Assembly: GCF_037893015.1 (NCBI RefSeq)
Contig: NC_133666.1
Location: 568,806,389 to 568,870,388 of the forward strand
Length of the DNA: 64,000 nucleotides
Source: Macrotis lagotis
Taxonomy: Eukaryota; Chordata; Mammalia; Peramelemorphia; Peramelidae
Reading direction: 5' to 3'
Both the position numbers and the translations under genes were made by a program. Under the pieces are notes generated by a model. That model was not told where the DNA came from. It worked only from the letters and a program-made list of their open reading frames with translations, and ran no database searches. This document shows positions 1 to 11,361 of the stretch, in pieces; within the stretch, counting starts at the first letter, position 1; each line of letters starts with the position of its first letter.

Positions 1-1010
1 CTCTTGATTTTCAGAATTTCTAATTTGGTATTTAATTGGGGATATTTTATTTGCTCTTTTTCTAACTTTTTAAATTGCATACCCAATTCATTGATCTCCT
101 CTTTCTCTATTTTATTCATACAGGCATCTAGAGATAAAACTGCCTTAGTTGCATCCCATATAGTTTTGGTATGATATCTCATTACTATGATTTTCCTGGA
201 TATAAGTATTGATTATTTCTCTTATTTATTGTTTTATTCTTCCATTGTTTAAGATGAAGCTATTTACTTTCTAATAAGTTTTTGGTTTAACTTACCATGA
301 CTCTTTATTACATGTAATTTTTATTGTATCACAGTCTGAGAAGTGTATTTTTGAGAAGTTTATTTTTTATTTCTTCCTTTTTGAACTTTTTAAAAAGGGT
401 TTGGGGCCCTAGTACAAGGTCAGTTTTGGTATAGGTACTACTTACTGCCAAAAAAAAAAAAAGATTATTCTTCTATCCCCATTTAGTTTTCTCCTGTGTT
501 CTATCATATCTATGTTTTCTAGGATTTTTTTTACCTTATTAACTTCCTTCCTGTTTATTTTATTGTTAGATTTATCTAGTTCTGAGAGAAGGTGATTGAA
601 TTCTCCCATTATGAAACTTTTGTGTTTATGTCTCCTTGTATTTCACTCAGGTTTTCCTCTAGGAATTTTGATCTGAGATCAGGATCACTACCCCTGATTT
701 TTTACTTCAGTTGAGCCATAATACATTTTATTCCAACCTTTTACCTTTATCCTTTATACATGTCTCTGCTTCAGTTGTGTTTCCTGTAAATAACAAATGC
801 TAGGATTCTGGTTTTTAATCCATTCAACTATTCCACTTTTTTTTATGGGACAGTTCATTCCATTCACATTTATGGTTAAGATTATTAATTCTGAATTTCT
901 CTATGTGTTACCTTTCTCCAATGATATTTTTTCCTCTTTCTTCTTATTCCTCCTTATCAACAGTTTATTCACGTTCCACTTGGAATTTTCTTTTAAAATT
1001 TACCTTCCAA
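1..1010 (-). pseudogene. L1-1 ORF2, endonuclease portion, decayed and partial
   Basis: The minus strand encodes broken pieces of the apurinic-type endonuclease that opens L1 ORF2. Around 820-740 a frame reads WIKNQNP followed by LQET, the family's first catalytic motif region. Around 620-550 it reads LNSPSL then a SLRTR-like stretch, equivalent to the GDFNTPLS motif. The left end (1-60) corresponds to the linker between endonuclease and reverse transcriptase, so the RT lies outside the window. Stops and frameshifts are frequent. In an active element this protein nicks target DNA and starts reverse transcription at the nick; this copy cannot. Confidence 0.75.
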
Positions 1011-1881
1011 TTTATTTTCACTTATACCTTTGCCTTCCCCTTTATCAGTCCTTTCTTCCCTTCTCTTATCATTTCCCCCATCCCTCCTTCCCTATATATC
1101 AGAATAAAATTTTAAAACCAAGTAGGACTATATCTCAGGTGAGAACTCCGGCCTACCAGTACTTAGAGCCTTTTAAGTTTCTTAAGGTTAATTAGGTCAG
1201 GTTTTGACTTAATCCTTGCTTCACTTAACAAGGGGTCAAGTACCTTGGGGAAGGGGGGTAAAGATGAGAATAAAAAGACCTGGAGGGAGAGGTACAAATA
1301 GTTCAAGAAATGATTTGGTTTTTGATGATACCTTGGCTCATGGACTAGATTGTGTGTCCTTGGAGGGTGCTTGAAAAAGTGGGGTAAAGTAAAAAATTCT
1401 TATTATAATTTGATGTAATTTGCAACAATGCTGCTTATCAAGCAATCAAGCAGTCAATCTATGACAATATTGTGATAACAATATGAGCTTATCAAGTAAT
1501 CAAATAATCAAATTATTGTAAAGTAATAAGATAATGACTGGGGACCTCCTAGTTTTGTTGCCCTCATTAGATAAAATACTAAATTTCATCAGATTAGCCC
1601 TACATAATTAAAGTGGGTCAAAGGATAATGAGACACTAAAATTTAAAGTTAACTCCTCTGCTTTTCTTCAAGGCCTTTTGTCTCAAACATAGTGATATCT
1701 TCCTGGTCCTCTTCAATGGAGAGGCAAGACTCAGCTGTACACATATTCAATATATTCCCCCCTTTAAGTGAAGTAAAGTTCTAAAAAATTAGAAGTGTTG
1801 TATCTTCCCTTTTAGGGTTGTATACAAATTGATGGTCTTGACAAATATTTTTTTTTTGGTTTTGTTTTTCCTTTCCCCTTT

Positions 1882-2844
1882 TTATTTACCTTTTAATGCA
1901 GCTCTTGAGTCATGTATTTGGTGAATGAATTCCCTGTTTGTTTCTGGTATTTGTATCAGGAAACTCAGGAAGTCCTCTATATGTGGAACATCCATCTTTT
2001 TCCCTGATGGTATATGCTGAGTTTTGCAGGGTAGTATATTCCAGGTTATAATTCCAGGCCCTTTACTCTCCAATGTATGATATTTCAGATTTTCTGATTC
2101 TTCAGTGATGAAGCTGATAGGTCCTGTGTGAGTCTGATTGTGTTTCTTTAGTATTGAATTGTTTTCTTTTTGCTGCTTTTAATATTCTCTCCTTTAATTG
2201 AGAGTTCTGGACTTTGACTATAAGAGCTCTTAGAGATTTCATCCTAGGGTCTCCGGAGAGGTTCTGTGGATTCTTTCAATGGTTATATTGCTTTCTTGTT
2301 CTAGCAGTTTTGGACACTTTTCTCTTATAATTTCCTGCCTGATGTTTTCCAAGTTCTTTTTTTTTTTTGATCTAGACTTTCTGGTAGTCTGATAGATTGT
2401 TTCATCTGGATCTATTTTCTAGGTAATTTGGATGCCCTAATATGTACTTTACATTTTCTTCAATTCATTCCACCTTTTCATTTTGTTTTATGGAATTTTG
2501 CAGTCTCCTAGATTCATTGATTTATAATTGTTTAATTCTAATTTTTAGGGTTTTATATTCATTACCTCTTGTGTTTTCTTTTGAAAGGTCTTGATTCATT
2601 GGCCAGTTTTTCATAATTTACCTGCTTGACTCAATTTTCCACATTTTCCTTCTTCCTCTCTTCTTTGGTTTTTAATTTTTTTAAGCTCTTCAATAAGCTT
2701 TTTCTATTTGAATTCAATTTATAGATTGTTTGATACTTCTCATGTGAGTGATTTTTCACTGATTTCTTCAGACATGGCATTGCTGTCATCTTTGTCTGTA
2801 AAATGGTTTTCTATAGTGAGTGCTCTTTTGACCTTCCTTCTCAT
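1882..2844 (-). pseudogene. L1-1 ORF1 (RNA-binding coiled-coil protein), decayed
   Basis: The start codon at 2844-2842 is chosen because the surrounding sequence (aag-ATG-AG, then a CACTATAGAAAACC-type stretch) matches the ORF1 start of the copy at 18658. The last 60 or so codons are open and include SGKKMDVP and FLSFLIQIPETNREF, equivalent to the C-terminal domain seen in the plus-strand copy near 19550. In live L1s this protein forms trimers through its coiled coil and coats L1 RNA. Several frameshifts and stops lie in the middle portion. Confidence 0.7.
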
Positions 2845-3424
2845 CTTAGTTGTTTTAACTCTGTTCCTGGGAAATAGAGAGTATAGACCCAAGCTTATTT
2901 TTTTTTGGTGGAACTGGAATCTAATTCCTGTCTTGTTTGCCAATTTGTTTGCTTTGCCATCCAGGCCTTGACTTTGCAGAGATTTGCTGTTGTTGCTGTT
3001 GTTTTTTCCTCCTTTATTACTAGATTCTGACTTAGCAGTGGTTTGTTCTCAACCCATTCCTGTCTTTTACCCCAGTGTTGCCAGGGTTCAGACTTTGGGG
3101 TTGGGATCCTCCCTGCTGGCTTTCTATCTAGGTGCCATGATCTCTGCTATTGTCAAGTTCATATTACCTGAATTTTTCTATTGCTAAGAGCCTCTTGCTG
3201 GCCTTCCCCACTTTCCCACCTTCTTGGCTTTACTTCCCCTTTTCCCCAAAAGAGACAGAACTTCAGTAAAGATCCACCACTATGTCTACCATTGAAAACT
3301 TCTTTGAATCTTCTCTTTTGATTGGTAGGCTCTGTGTCCCGAATGTGAAATAGAAGATTCATTTATCTTTTGTAGGTAAAAGCTGTAGGAACATGTAAGC
3401 TTCACATCACTACCTTGGCTCTAT

Positions 3425-3960
3425 CCTGGAAGTTCCTATTTGCTAATATTTTGTTTAAAAATTTTCAGCCATATTCATTGGGAAGATTAGCCTATAAATT
3501 TCTTTCTCTGTTTTGTGTCTTTCTAGTTTAGGTATCTGCACCATGTTAGTGTCATAGAAGGAATTTAGCAGAACTGCTTCTTCCCCTATTTTTTCAAACT
3601 AATTGTTTCTTAAATATTTGGTAGAATTCACTTGTGAATCTGACCCTGGAATTTTTTTCTTAGGGATTTCAATGATGACTTTTTCAATTTCTTCTGCTGA
3701 CATGGGGTTATTTCAGAATTCTATTTCCTCATCTTTTAACCTTTTATATGTTTATATCTTTTATATATTCATACAATTCACTTGGATTGTCATTTTTTTT
3801 TGGCATACAATTGGGCAAAAGGGTTCCAAATTATCTCTTTAATTTCCTTCTCATTTGTGATGAATTCAACCTTTTCATTTTTGATAATGGTAATTTTTTA
3901 TTATTTCTGTTTTTAAATCAAATTAAAGCTTCCAAAACTAAACTCCAGGAGAACAGCAGG
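3425..3960 (-). mobile_element. LINE-1 ORF2 fragment (RT N-terminal part), minus strand
   Basis: The minus strand gives broken ORF2 sequence matching the RT lead-in of other copies (NNPMSAEEIEKVIIE, then IPKKK and PGSDS, the decayed version of KKSPGPDGF), running to a position equivalent to NKILAN. It directly abuts the 5' end of L1-1 at about 3425. L1-1 may have inserted into this older copy, with the rest beyond the window edge. Confidence 0.7.
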
Positions 3961-3974
3961 ACTTGACACAGCTT

Positions 3975-4815
3975 GTTTATCAACTCTCCTAGGGTCATGC
4001 TCTCATACCCAGAGTCTCACTCATTTCACTCTGACAGAGGTCTTTGGAATCCCAGCATGTTTCTCATTGCTGGGCTATGATTCTCAGGACATACCTCTCA
4101 TCTACAAAGTATGTAGACAAAGATAGTGAACAGGTTGGCATCTCCGAATATTCCATGGTTGTTGTTTTCTGTTGCAGGCTGGTGTGATTGAGATATGGCT
4201 ATTATCACACACCCATTTGGAAACTGTAGCCTATTAAGAAAATTGTGGTGAGTGCCCCCCTGTTGGGGGTGGGGCATTTGGCAATGGTAAGGGATGAGGC
4301 AACTGAGTTAATTCTGTGCTTTCTGTTTTTGTTTGCTCTCCTTCACCACCACCTTACAAATACTTTGTCTTTTCATTTGAATGACAAACAGTGCAAATAG
4401 TTGTCTTTTTTGCGTAGTCTGAAGTTTCTGTGCTGCCCAATGTGGAACATATTTCCATCATAAAGCTGAGCAGACCTGTCAAGATTGTGGAGACTGACCA
4501 AAATGGATACTTCATATCTGACTGGAAATCAGTGACTGAAAAACATAATCTTTTCTTACATTTAAATCTCCCTTTGGCTGTTATCATATAAATATTAGGA
4601 GCTTTAAGTACAATATCTCTCGGGAAAATTAGTTTACCATGATAATAACTACTTTCGTAAGGGAGTATCTCAGGTCTCTGAAGAAATAGTGCCATTCCGG
4701 AATATTAGAGGGGAAGTGTTCAGCACTTATATAAGGCACTGAATTTTTTATAATTTAAATGTTGTCTTGCTTAAGCCTCTGGATTGCTCTTATCTGTTAT
4801 TGTTCTTCTCTTCCC
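3975..4815 (-). pseudogene. UBE2J2: Processed pseudogene of UBE2J2 (ER-anchored ubiquitin-conjugating enzyme E2)
   Basis: UBE2J2 is a tail-anchored E2 of the ER membrane that passes ubiquitin to substrates in ER-associated degradation. On the minus strand, spliced frames read in order: QRLKQD (about 4785-4765), NSVPYISAEHFPSNIPEWHY (about 4745-4680), then LPYESSYYHGKLIFP and IYMITAKGRFKC, RLCFSVTDF with the catalytic cysteine context, and WSVSTILTGLLSFMMEI (to about 4430). Next come GSTETSDYAKK and a decayed proline/leucine-rich linker (LPLPNAPP, about 4270). The end is a DANLF...YVLRIIAQQ tail closed by TGA at 4064-4066, with about 90 bases of apparent 3'UTR. Everything is contiguous, with no introns, in about 750 coding bases against 259 codons in the human protein, so it is a retrocopy. 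One open stretch of 113 codons survives (4354-4695). A frameshift near 4680, one near 4360 and stops further on break it. Confidence 0.85.
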
Positions 4816-5014
4816 TGCCACCAGAGTAGTTCCTGGGCTCTTGATGCTACTTACTCTGCCCACCTGGAAAGCAAAGAGGGTAGGAAAGGTGAACAGTGAT
4901 GCTGAGCTGAGGCAGAAATAAACCTGGGCTTGAAAACGGAGCTGACAGAAGTCACTGCCTGTGCAGTCTGGAAGCGGGCCCATTACACCCTCACTGAGGC
5001 AGCTGTCACTCTAG

Positions 5015-5870
5015 CTTCCAAGACATCACTAGAATCCAGATTCTTAGAGAAGAAGCTAAAGTGAATTATAGCATGACATAGAGAGCAAAATTTTACTGGT
5101 GGAGAACGTCAACCTCTCTCATTCATAATTCAATAAATCTAACTATAAAACAAAAAGGAAATTAAGGAGATGAATAGAGTGTTAGAAAAGTTAGATATGA
5201 TAGAACTCTGGGGAAAAATAATGGGGTTTGAAAGGAAAATACCTTTTTTTCTGCAATACAAGGCACTTGCATAAAAATTGATCAATGGCTTTCCCCATCA
5301 CACAGGCTTGAAGCATGGCAACCACAGCCACAGACTCTTCAGAGGTGATCTGGACAACCTGTTCACTGCCTTTGCCTACACAGTCAAGTGTGTCCTGAGA
5401 AGCATAGTCCAGTATTGAGTCACATGCCGAAATTCCAAGGCATTGGTTGGAGTGATATGAATGAGATTCTGAGCCTCAGAACCTAAGATTCAAATCAAGA
5501 AAGGATGAAATGTTAAATGCTTCATTTTCAGATCATGATGCAATAAAATTCATGTGTATTAAAGGATCCTTTGGATATAGACTTAAATAAATAATTTTAA
5601 ACAGTAAGTTGGTCAGATAACAAATCATAGAAAATTAATAATTGCATCTCAGAAAATAACAATGAGGCAATGTACCAAACCCTTTTTGAAACAGTCAAAG
5701 CAGTTATTAAGGGAAATATTTTATCTCTCAATGCTTACATGAACAAAATAGTGAAGGATAAGATCAATGAGTCTGGTGTTAGACTAAAAAAATCTAAAGA
5801 AAGAACAATTTAAAAATTCCTAATTAAATACAAAATTTGAAATTCTGAAATCAAAATATAGAAACACCTC
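5015..5870 (+). mobile_element. LINE-1 ORF2 endonuclease-region fragment
   Basis: Starts at sequence equivalent to the mid-endonuclease (attcttagagaagaagcta, shared with the copy at 17851), passes the GDFN-equivalent (LVENVNLS) and runs to the linker before the reverse transcriptase (aattaaatacaaa, about 5825). It is interrupted at 5291-5515 by non-L1 DNA from UBE2J2. At 5880 an L1 in the opposite orientation begins, so the two lie tail to tail. Confidence 0.75.
5291..5515 (+). pseudogene. UBE2J2: UBE2J2 C-terminal retrocopy fragment (transmembrane tail and 3'UTR)
   Basis: One plus-strand frame reads TGLKHGNHSHRLFRGDLDNLF then TAFAYTVKCVLRSIVQY and a stop (about 5305-5420). This matches the human UBE2J2 end as I recall it (LAGLQQANRHHGLLGG..NLF..AFAYTVKYVLRSIAQE). 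The bases after the stop also align with those after the stop of the minus-strand copy (catgc..gattccaa..gag.ga.atgag), so some 3'UTR is included. It lies inside an L1 endonuclease fragment. Only the last 40 or so codons are present, and it is a dead scrap. Confidence 0.75.
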
Positions 5871-5879
5871 TTGTAACAT

Positions 5880-7700
5880 GGTATGAATCCTGTCAGATCA
5901 TGGAGTGTTATCCTTCTAATAACTTGATATGGTTTCTTTGCCAAAATTTTATTTGAGATTTTTACATCAATGTTCATTAAGGAGACTGGACTATAATTTT
6001 CTTTATTTGTTTTGGTTCTTTCTGGTTTAATATCTTCACTATATTATTGTCATTAAAGGAATTTGGCAGAATTCAGTTTTAGATAGTTTTGGTAAAATTG
6101 GAATTAATTGTTTCTTTAATATTTGATATAATTCACTTGTAAATCCATCCAAAACTGGAGACATTTTCGTAAGGAGTCTATTAATTTTTTTCAATTTCTT
6201 TTTCTGACATGAGGTTATTTAAGTATAATCTTTCCTCTAGTTAATCTAGACAGTTTGTATTATTGTAAATATTCATCCATTTCACTAAGATTCTCAAATT
6301 CTTTGGGATGCAGTTGGGCAAAAGAGTTTAGAATTATCTGTTTAATTTTCTCCTCATTGGTGGAGTGTTCATCCTTTTCATTTTTGATACTGGTAATTTG
6401 GTATTTTTTTTTTGGTCTTTCTTTTTTTTTAATCAGATTAACCAAAGCTTTATCCATTTTACAAAAGTTTTTTTTTATAAGACCAGCTCAGTTTTATTTA
6501 GTAGATCAATTTCTTTCTTGCTTTTAATTATATTAATCTCTCCTTTGATTTTCAGAATTTTTAATTTGGTATTTATTTGAATATCTTTAATTTTTTTCTT
6601 TTTCTGGTCTTTATTTGCATACCCATTTCATTGATATCCTCTTTCTATATTTTTTTCTTTTAAGGGTTTACAGATACAAATTTCCCCTAAAAACTGCTTT
6701 TACTGCATTCCATAAATTTTGGTATGATGTCTCATGATTATCATTTTTAGGATGAAATGGTGGATTATTTATGTGATTGGTTTTTTGATCCTCTCATTCT
6801 TAAAAATTCTTATTCATCTTCCAATTAGTTTTTGACTTATCTTTTCATGACCATTTATTTAATATAATTATTATTTCATCATGAAATGAACAGTATACAT
6901 TTATTATTTTTGTCTTTCTGCATTCAATTGGAAGACTTTTATACCCTAACACAAGGCCAATTTTGATACAGGTACCAATGTACAGCAGAGAAAAAGATAT
7001 ATTCTCTTCTATTCCCTTTCAGTTTTCCCCAGTCTATCTTATCTAAGTTTTTAAGATTTTATTCACCTTCTTAATTTCCTTCTTGTTTATTTTGTAGTTA
7101 GATTTGTCTAGTTCTGAGAGAGGAAGATTGAGGTCCCCCACCATTATGGTTTTGCTCCTTGTAATTCATTAAGCACCTCCTCTTCGAATTTGGACACTAT
7201 ACCACTAGATAAATATGTGTTTAATAATGAAATAACTGCATTGCCTATAGTGCCTTTTAAAAACATATAGTTTCCTCCCCTATTTCTTTAATGACATCTA
7301 CTTTTACTTTTACTTTTTTTCTGAGAACAGGATCTCTATCTAAAATTTTTTAATTCTGCTGAAGCATTTCATTCCAGCTTTTTACCTTTATCCTCTGTGC
7401 ATCTCTCTGCTTCAAATGTGTTTTTTTGTAAACAGCATCTTATAGAGTTCTGGTTTTAATTTATTTCTTCTATCCATTCCCATTTTATGGGAGAATTTAT
7501 CTCATTTATATTAACAGTTCAAATTCCTAATTCTGAATTTCCTTCAATGATATCTTTCTTTATTTGCATTTTTCTCTTTCCTTTCCTTTTATTTCTCCCT
7601 ATCAATGTTTTATTCCTTTTCTCCTTTCTTTGAAATCTTAACTTTAAATTTCCTTTCACATCTGATTGATATAAGTTATGTTATCATTGTTTTAATCTGT
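5880..7700 (-). mobile_element. LINE-1 fragment, ORF2 RT back to inter-ORF region, minus strand
   Basis: On the minus strand it begins near the inter-ORF/ORF2 junction (about 7640), passes the endonuclease (the GDLNLPLSELDKS-like region near 7140-7090, the LQKTH-like region near 7420) and reaches the RT lead-in ([20 protein letters not shown], about 6320-6260). It ends near the equivalent of HDQ in the RT at about 5890. It is both 5'- and 3'-truncated and full of stops. Confidence 0.75.
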
Positions 7701-7744
7701 ATTCATCTAATTGACACTGACCTGAAACATATTTACAATAGTAG

Positions 7745-7966
7745 TGGGGCAGCACAGTCAATAGAGTACCAGACATTGAGTCAAAAAAATCATTTTCTTG
7801 AGTACATACAGCCTCAGGAACTTACTGAGAGCATGGGCAAATCATTTAACTCTCTTTGTTTCATTTATTTATCTGTAAAATGAACTGAAAAAGAATTGAC
7901 AAACCACTATCAAGAATCCTCAGATGAGATAAAAAATTTAAGAACACCTTTGAAGTGATTCAAGAA
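7745..7966 (+). mobile_element. Older marsupial SINE, MAR1/THER-like
   Basis: Begins tggggcagcacagtcaatagagt (a degenerate tRNA-like A-box). Its tail, cttactgagagcatgggcaaatcatttaactc...ctgtaaaatgaactgaaaaagaa...acaaaccactat, matches the marsupial SINE that carries ctgtaaaatgagctggagaagg and ggcaaaccactcc. It differs from the WSINE-like elements in this tail. Family name assigned from memory. Confidence 0.65.
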
Positions 7967-8053
7967 GAATAATTATCTGTTTTTTTCATATTCTTAAACT
8001 CTTCATGAATTAGAAAAATGGATCTTTTTATTATAAATTTAAAATTGATTGTA

Positions 8054-8202
8054 GGGGCAGCTAGGTTGAGCAATGGATAGAATGAATGGATAGCCCTGGA
8101 GTCAGGAGGACCTGAGTTCAAATCTAATCTCAGACACTTAATAATTACCTAGCTGTGTGACCTTGGGCACATCACTTAACCCCATTGCCTTGTCAAAAAA
8201 AA
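8054..8202 (+). mobile_element. WSINE1-like SINE
   Basis: Full head-to-tail copy: ggggcagctagg start, A-box region near 8070, B-box gagttcaaatc, the acttaataattacct core, cacttaaccccattgcc and an A-rich tail. A small internal duplication (ggatagaatgaatggatag) follows the A-box. Confidence 0.8.
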
Positions 8203-9391
8203 CCAAATACAAATAATATCTATTGTTTAGACATATTGGACATGAGACCTATTTACTGAAATTCACTATTGTTTCTCTTATAAAATTATTTATACTTAGA
8301 TTCATTTGTACAAAATTAATAATTTTCTATAATCAAAATTCTCCATTTCTATCTCCCATTATAATATTTAATCTTTGCTTAGTCATGGACTTTTCTAATA
8401 TCCAAAGATAGGATAGAAAAATTTTTCCATATTTTTAATTTAATATGACATTTTAGCTCTAGGTCAAATATCCATCTGAAACTTATTCTTATGTAAGTTG
8501 TGGAATATCATTCTAAATATAATTTTTCCATACTGCTATCCAACTTTTTCACCATATTTTGTTAGATATTGTCTTTATTTATATAAATAATACTAGAATG
8601 TTAGATCTATTGAATTTTTGATATAATGTACCTACAATATACCAGTGACTAACTCTGAGAATTTTCGTATTTATTAGTTGATTATTACTTTATATTATAG
8701 CCTAAGGAATGACTGTACCCCTTTCTTTTCATAGTTTTTTATTATTTCCTCATGAGGTTTTTGACCATTTCATCCCTCTTTTTTAAATTCCATTATTATA
8801 TTTTTTAGTTCTATAAACTAATTCTTTGATAGGTTGGCTGATATGACACTGACTCCTTAGATCCTTTCATAACAGAGTTCAAATGTCTAGTACTATACAA
8901 GACTTTTCATGATCCCCATAGTTACTACCATAGTTCAACCTTCTATAAATAATTTCAAATTTGATCTGAAAATATTATACAGATCAAATATCCTTATGAG
9001 AATGAATATTATTCTAAATTTTAAAATCATGTTTCCCTATGTAGAAGGTAGGAACTCTTATTTTGTCTTTGCTACAGCACTGATTACCATGACATCTGAC
9101 AACCTGTCATTAAATATATTTTTACCATACTGAATTTTACAAGCTTCAGCTCATTGGATATATGAATGCTGTATAGTTACTTGATGAGACTATATTAGAA
9201 TACTGCACACATCTGAGTAAAATCTTAATACTACATATTAGAGAGTTACTTGACAGGAATTGTCAAACTGTTCTATGTACTGAGATTTACAAACATGATT
9301 ATGAAGACACCAGATAGCATTTATTACAAGAGCTGCTTGAAAGAATTGAAAATATTTAATGAGTAGAAAAAAAAATAAGTTGGTGGTTTGG
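8203..9391. other. AT-rich DNA, no gene recognised
   Basis: I see no coding pattern, RNA gene or clear repeat here. A few short open stretches (for example 74 codons at 8909-9133) show no recognisable protein features and are not called. Confidence 0.4.
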
Positions 9392-10051
9392 AGAATAAAG
9401 GGAAGATGCAGGAGAGAGAAGCCATGGATTCCTTAAATTCTCCTGAGTTTCCCTCAAAAACAACATTAATCAATCTTCAAAATGGATTCTGAAATGACAG
9501 AACACCCAAAAGCGTGTTCCAGGAAGATCTATCTTTGTTAGAGGGGAAGCATGACTTGCAATAGGGAGCGGAGTCAATGCAGGAAGATGAAACTGGGGCG
9601 GATGTGGTAAAGAAGAGATCAGCCAGAGGCTCTCAGACATCGCAGAGGGCTTTTAGGTCACACCTTAGCAGGCCAGCAGCATATTAGGTCAGTTGGTAGA
9701 GCATCAGCACACATACCTCAGATCCCAGTTCAGCCTATGTAATTGGTCCAGACAGCCTAGTCCAGTGCAAGACTCTAAATTTCTCAACGTGGAGATCTGA
9801 TCCAATCCAGCAAAACAAACAACTAGTGGTGTACTGGACATTTGTGAGTAGGCACCTTCAGCAGTTCAAGAAGCTTGGGGAAACTGTGGCTTTCTAGCAG
9901 AGTTCAAAAGTGAGAATGAAATGTGAGAGAAAATCCACTACTAAAATAGTTATTATGGGGATAAGGGAGTGCACAAGGTCATCTCAGAAGAGGATAGTAA
10001 AAACATACTATATGTGAACCTGAGGGAGAAAATATGCAGTTATTAATAGAT

Positions 10052-10153
10052 AATAGCCCCAATAGAAATAAATAGCCCCAATAGAAAGAAATATTCATTT
10101 TTTTCTCAATGGTTGATGTCACTATACAAAATTAATCAAGTATTAATAGCCCC
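10052..10153 (+). repeat. Templated filler: 67-bp exact copy of 13511-13577 plus short repeats
   Basis: Bases 10080-10146 are identical to 13511-13577. At 13511 the segment is in its expected place inside the L1A endonuclease, where all other L1 copies have the equivalent. At 10080 it is foreign, sitting in the 5' part of ORF1. It is bounded by repeats of aatagcccca at 10052, 10071 and 10145; the first two are part of a 17-bp direct repeat, aatagccccaatagaaa. Confidence 0.8.
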
Positions 10154-10426
10154 AAAAGTCTTCTTGGAAGAGCTAAAAAAGGATTTTAAAAATGAAGTAG
10201 CTAAACACAAGAAAAGCAAATTTCCAGGAAACCTAGAATTTTACTGAAGATAATGAATACTTTAAAAAATGTAATTTGACAAATGCAAAAAGAAAATGCT
10301 TCCTTAAAAAATACAATTGAACAAATGGGAAAAGATGATAGCTTCTTTAAAAATTGAATCAACTGAATGGAAATGGAGATACAAAACTAACTATATAAAT
10401 TATTTTTTTGAAAAACAGAACTGAGA

Positions 10427-10596
10427 GGGGCAGAGAGGTGGTGCAGTGGAAAGAGCACCAGTCCTGGAGTCAGTAGAACCTAAGCTCAAATCTGGAACAG
10501 ACACTTAATAATTACCTATCTGTGTGACCCTGGGCGAGTAACTTATCAGTGATTGCCTCACAAAAACCAATTTAAAAAAAAAGAAAGAAAGAAAAA
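10427..10596 (+). mobile_element. WSINE1-like SINE in L1A ORF1
   Basis: ggggcagagaggtggtgcag head, diverged B-box (aagctcaaatc), acttaataattacct core, and an A-rich tail expanded as (GAAA)n. Flanks acagaactgag and atagaattggg look like a decayed target duplication. Confidence 0.8.
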
Positions 10597-11361
10597 TAGA
10601 ATTGGGGAAAGTAGAACTTAAAAATTATGTGTCATCAAAAATGAGTGAAGCAAAATTTTTAGGAAAGTCAAGACATAGAAGAAAATGTATTAAAAAAACC
10701 ACATAGGTAGAACTAGCGACATGGAAGTCAATTTAAGAAATTTTGTACTACCTAAAACCCATGTTCAAAAAAAAGAGACTGGGAAAATCTGTCAAAAAAC
10801 CATCAAGGAAAATTTCCCTGAGAGCCTAAAAGTAGAAGGCAAAATAGTCACTGAAAGTATTCACCAATGACTTCTTCAAAGGTATCCCCCAAATGAAAAT
10901 GACAGGGAATATTATAGCTAAATTACAGGATAAACAGGTCAAGGAGACAAAAAGAAGTTCAAATACCAGTTAGGATTATACTCTATTTGATGGCATCATC
11001 ATTAAAGGTTTGAATGGCCTGGAATAATGTATTCCAGATGAGAAAGGAACTTCGAATTACAAGCAATAATCAAGGTTTCCCCCAAAACTGACCATATACT
11101 TTCTGAGGAATAGTTGGAAATTTAATGAAATAGGTCACTTTCAAATTTTCCTGATGGGAAAAAAAAAGCATAGCTGAAGAGAAAAATGTATCAAAGATGA
11201 GACTCAAGATATACAAAGAAAGGTTTAACAGGGGAAAAGCAAAACAGATGTCATTCAGTAAGATTAAACTGATTACATCACTACAAGGATGGATGATATT
11301 CATGTCTGTTGAGAATTTTATCTCTATTAGAGGGAGTATACATAGACTGGAAGGAGGGTCA

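Larger units (their letters stand above)
1..3424 (-). mobile_element. L1-1: LINE-1, older type, minus strand, cut by window edge
   Basis: Read on the minus strand, this runs 5'UTR (about 3424 to 2845), ORF1 (2844 to 1882), a long inter-ORF region (about 1880 to 1010) and the first part of ORF2 (about 1010 to 1, continuing outside the window). The 5' end, next to cttccaggatag on the minus strand, aligns with the 5' ends of the other L1 copies and has a decayed gccaagGtaG version of the YY1-like start motif. Order and sequence match the plus-strand copies at 15405 and 18229. Part of the inter-ORF region (about 1130-1555) lies in the opposite orientation to both ORFs. All reading frames are broken, so the element is dead. 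Confidence 0.85.

Noticed and set aside
797..1195. 132-codon plus-strand open frame rich in Phe, Leu, Ser and Pro
   Set aside because: It is the antisense of the L1-1 ORF2 start and its polypurine tract; the composition comes from a polypyrimidine strand.
4176..4252. A possible exon: pyrimidine-rich tract with CAG before it and gtgagt after it on the plus strand
   Set aside because: The segment lies inside the minus-strand UBE2J2 retrocopy, and the frame matching the acceptor hits a stop after 19 codons.
9682..9760. tRNA-like text (ggtcagttggtagagcatcagc) suggesting a tRNA gene
   Set aside because: The A-box resemblance is good, but there is no matching anticodon arm, T-arm or acceptor stem, and the position lies inside the L1A 5'UTR.
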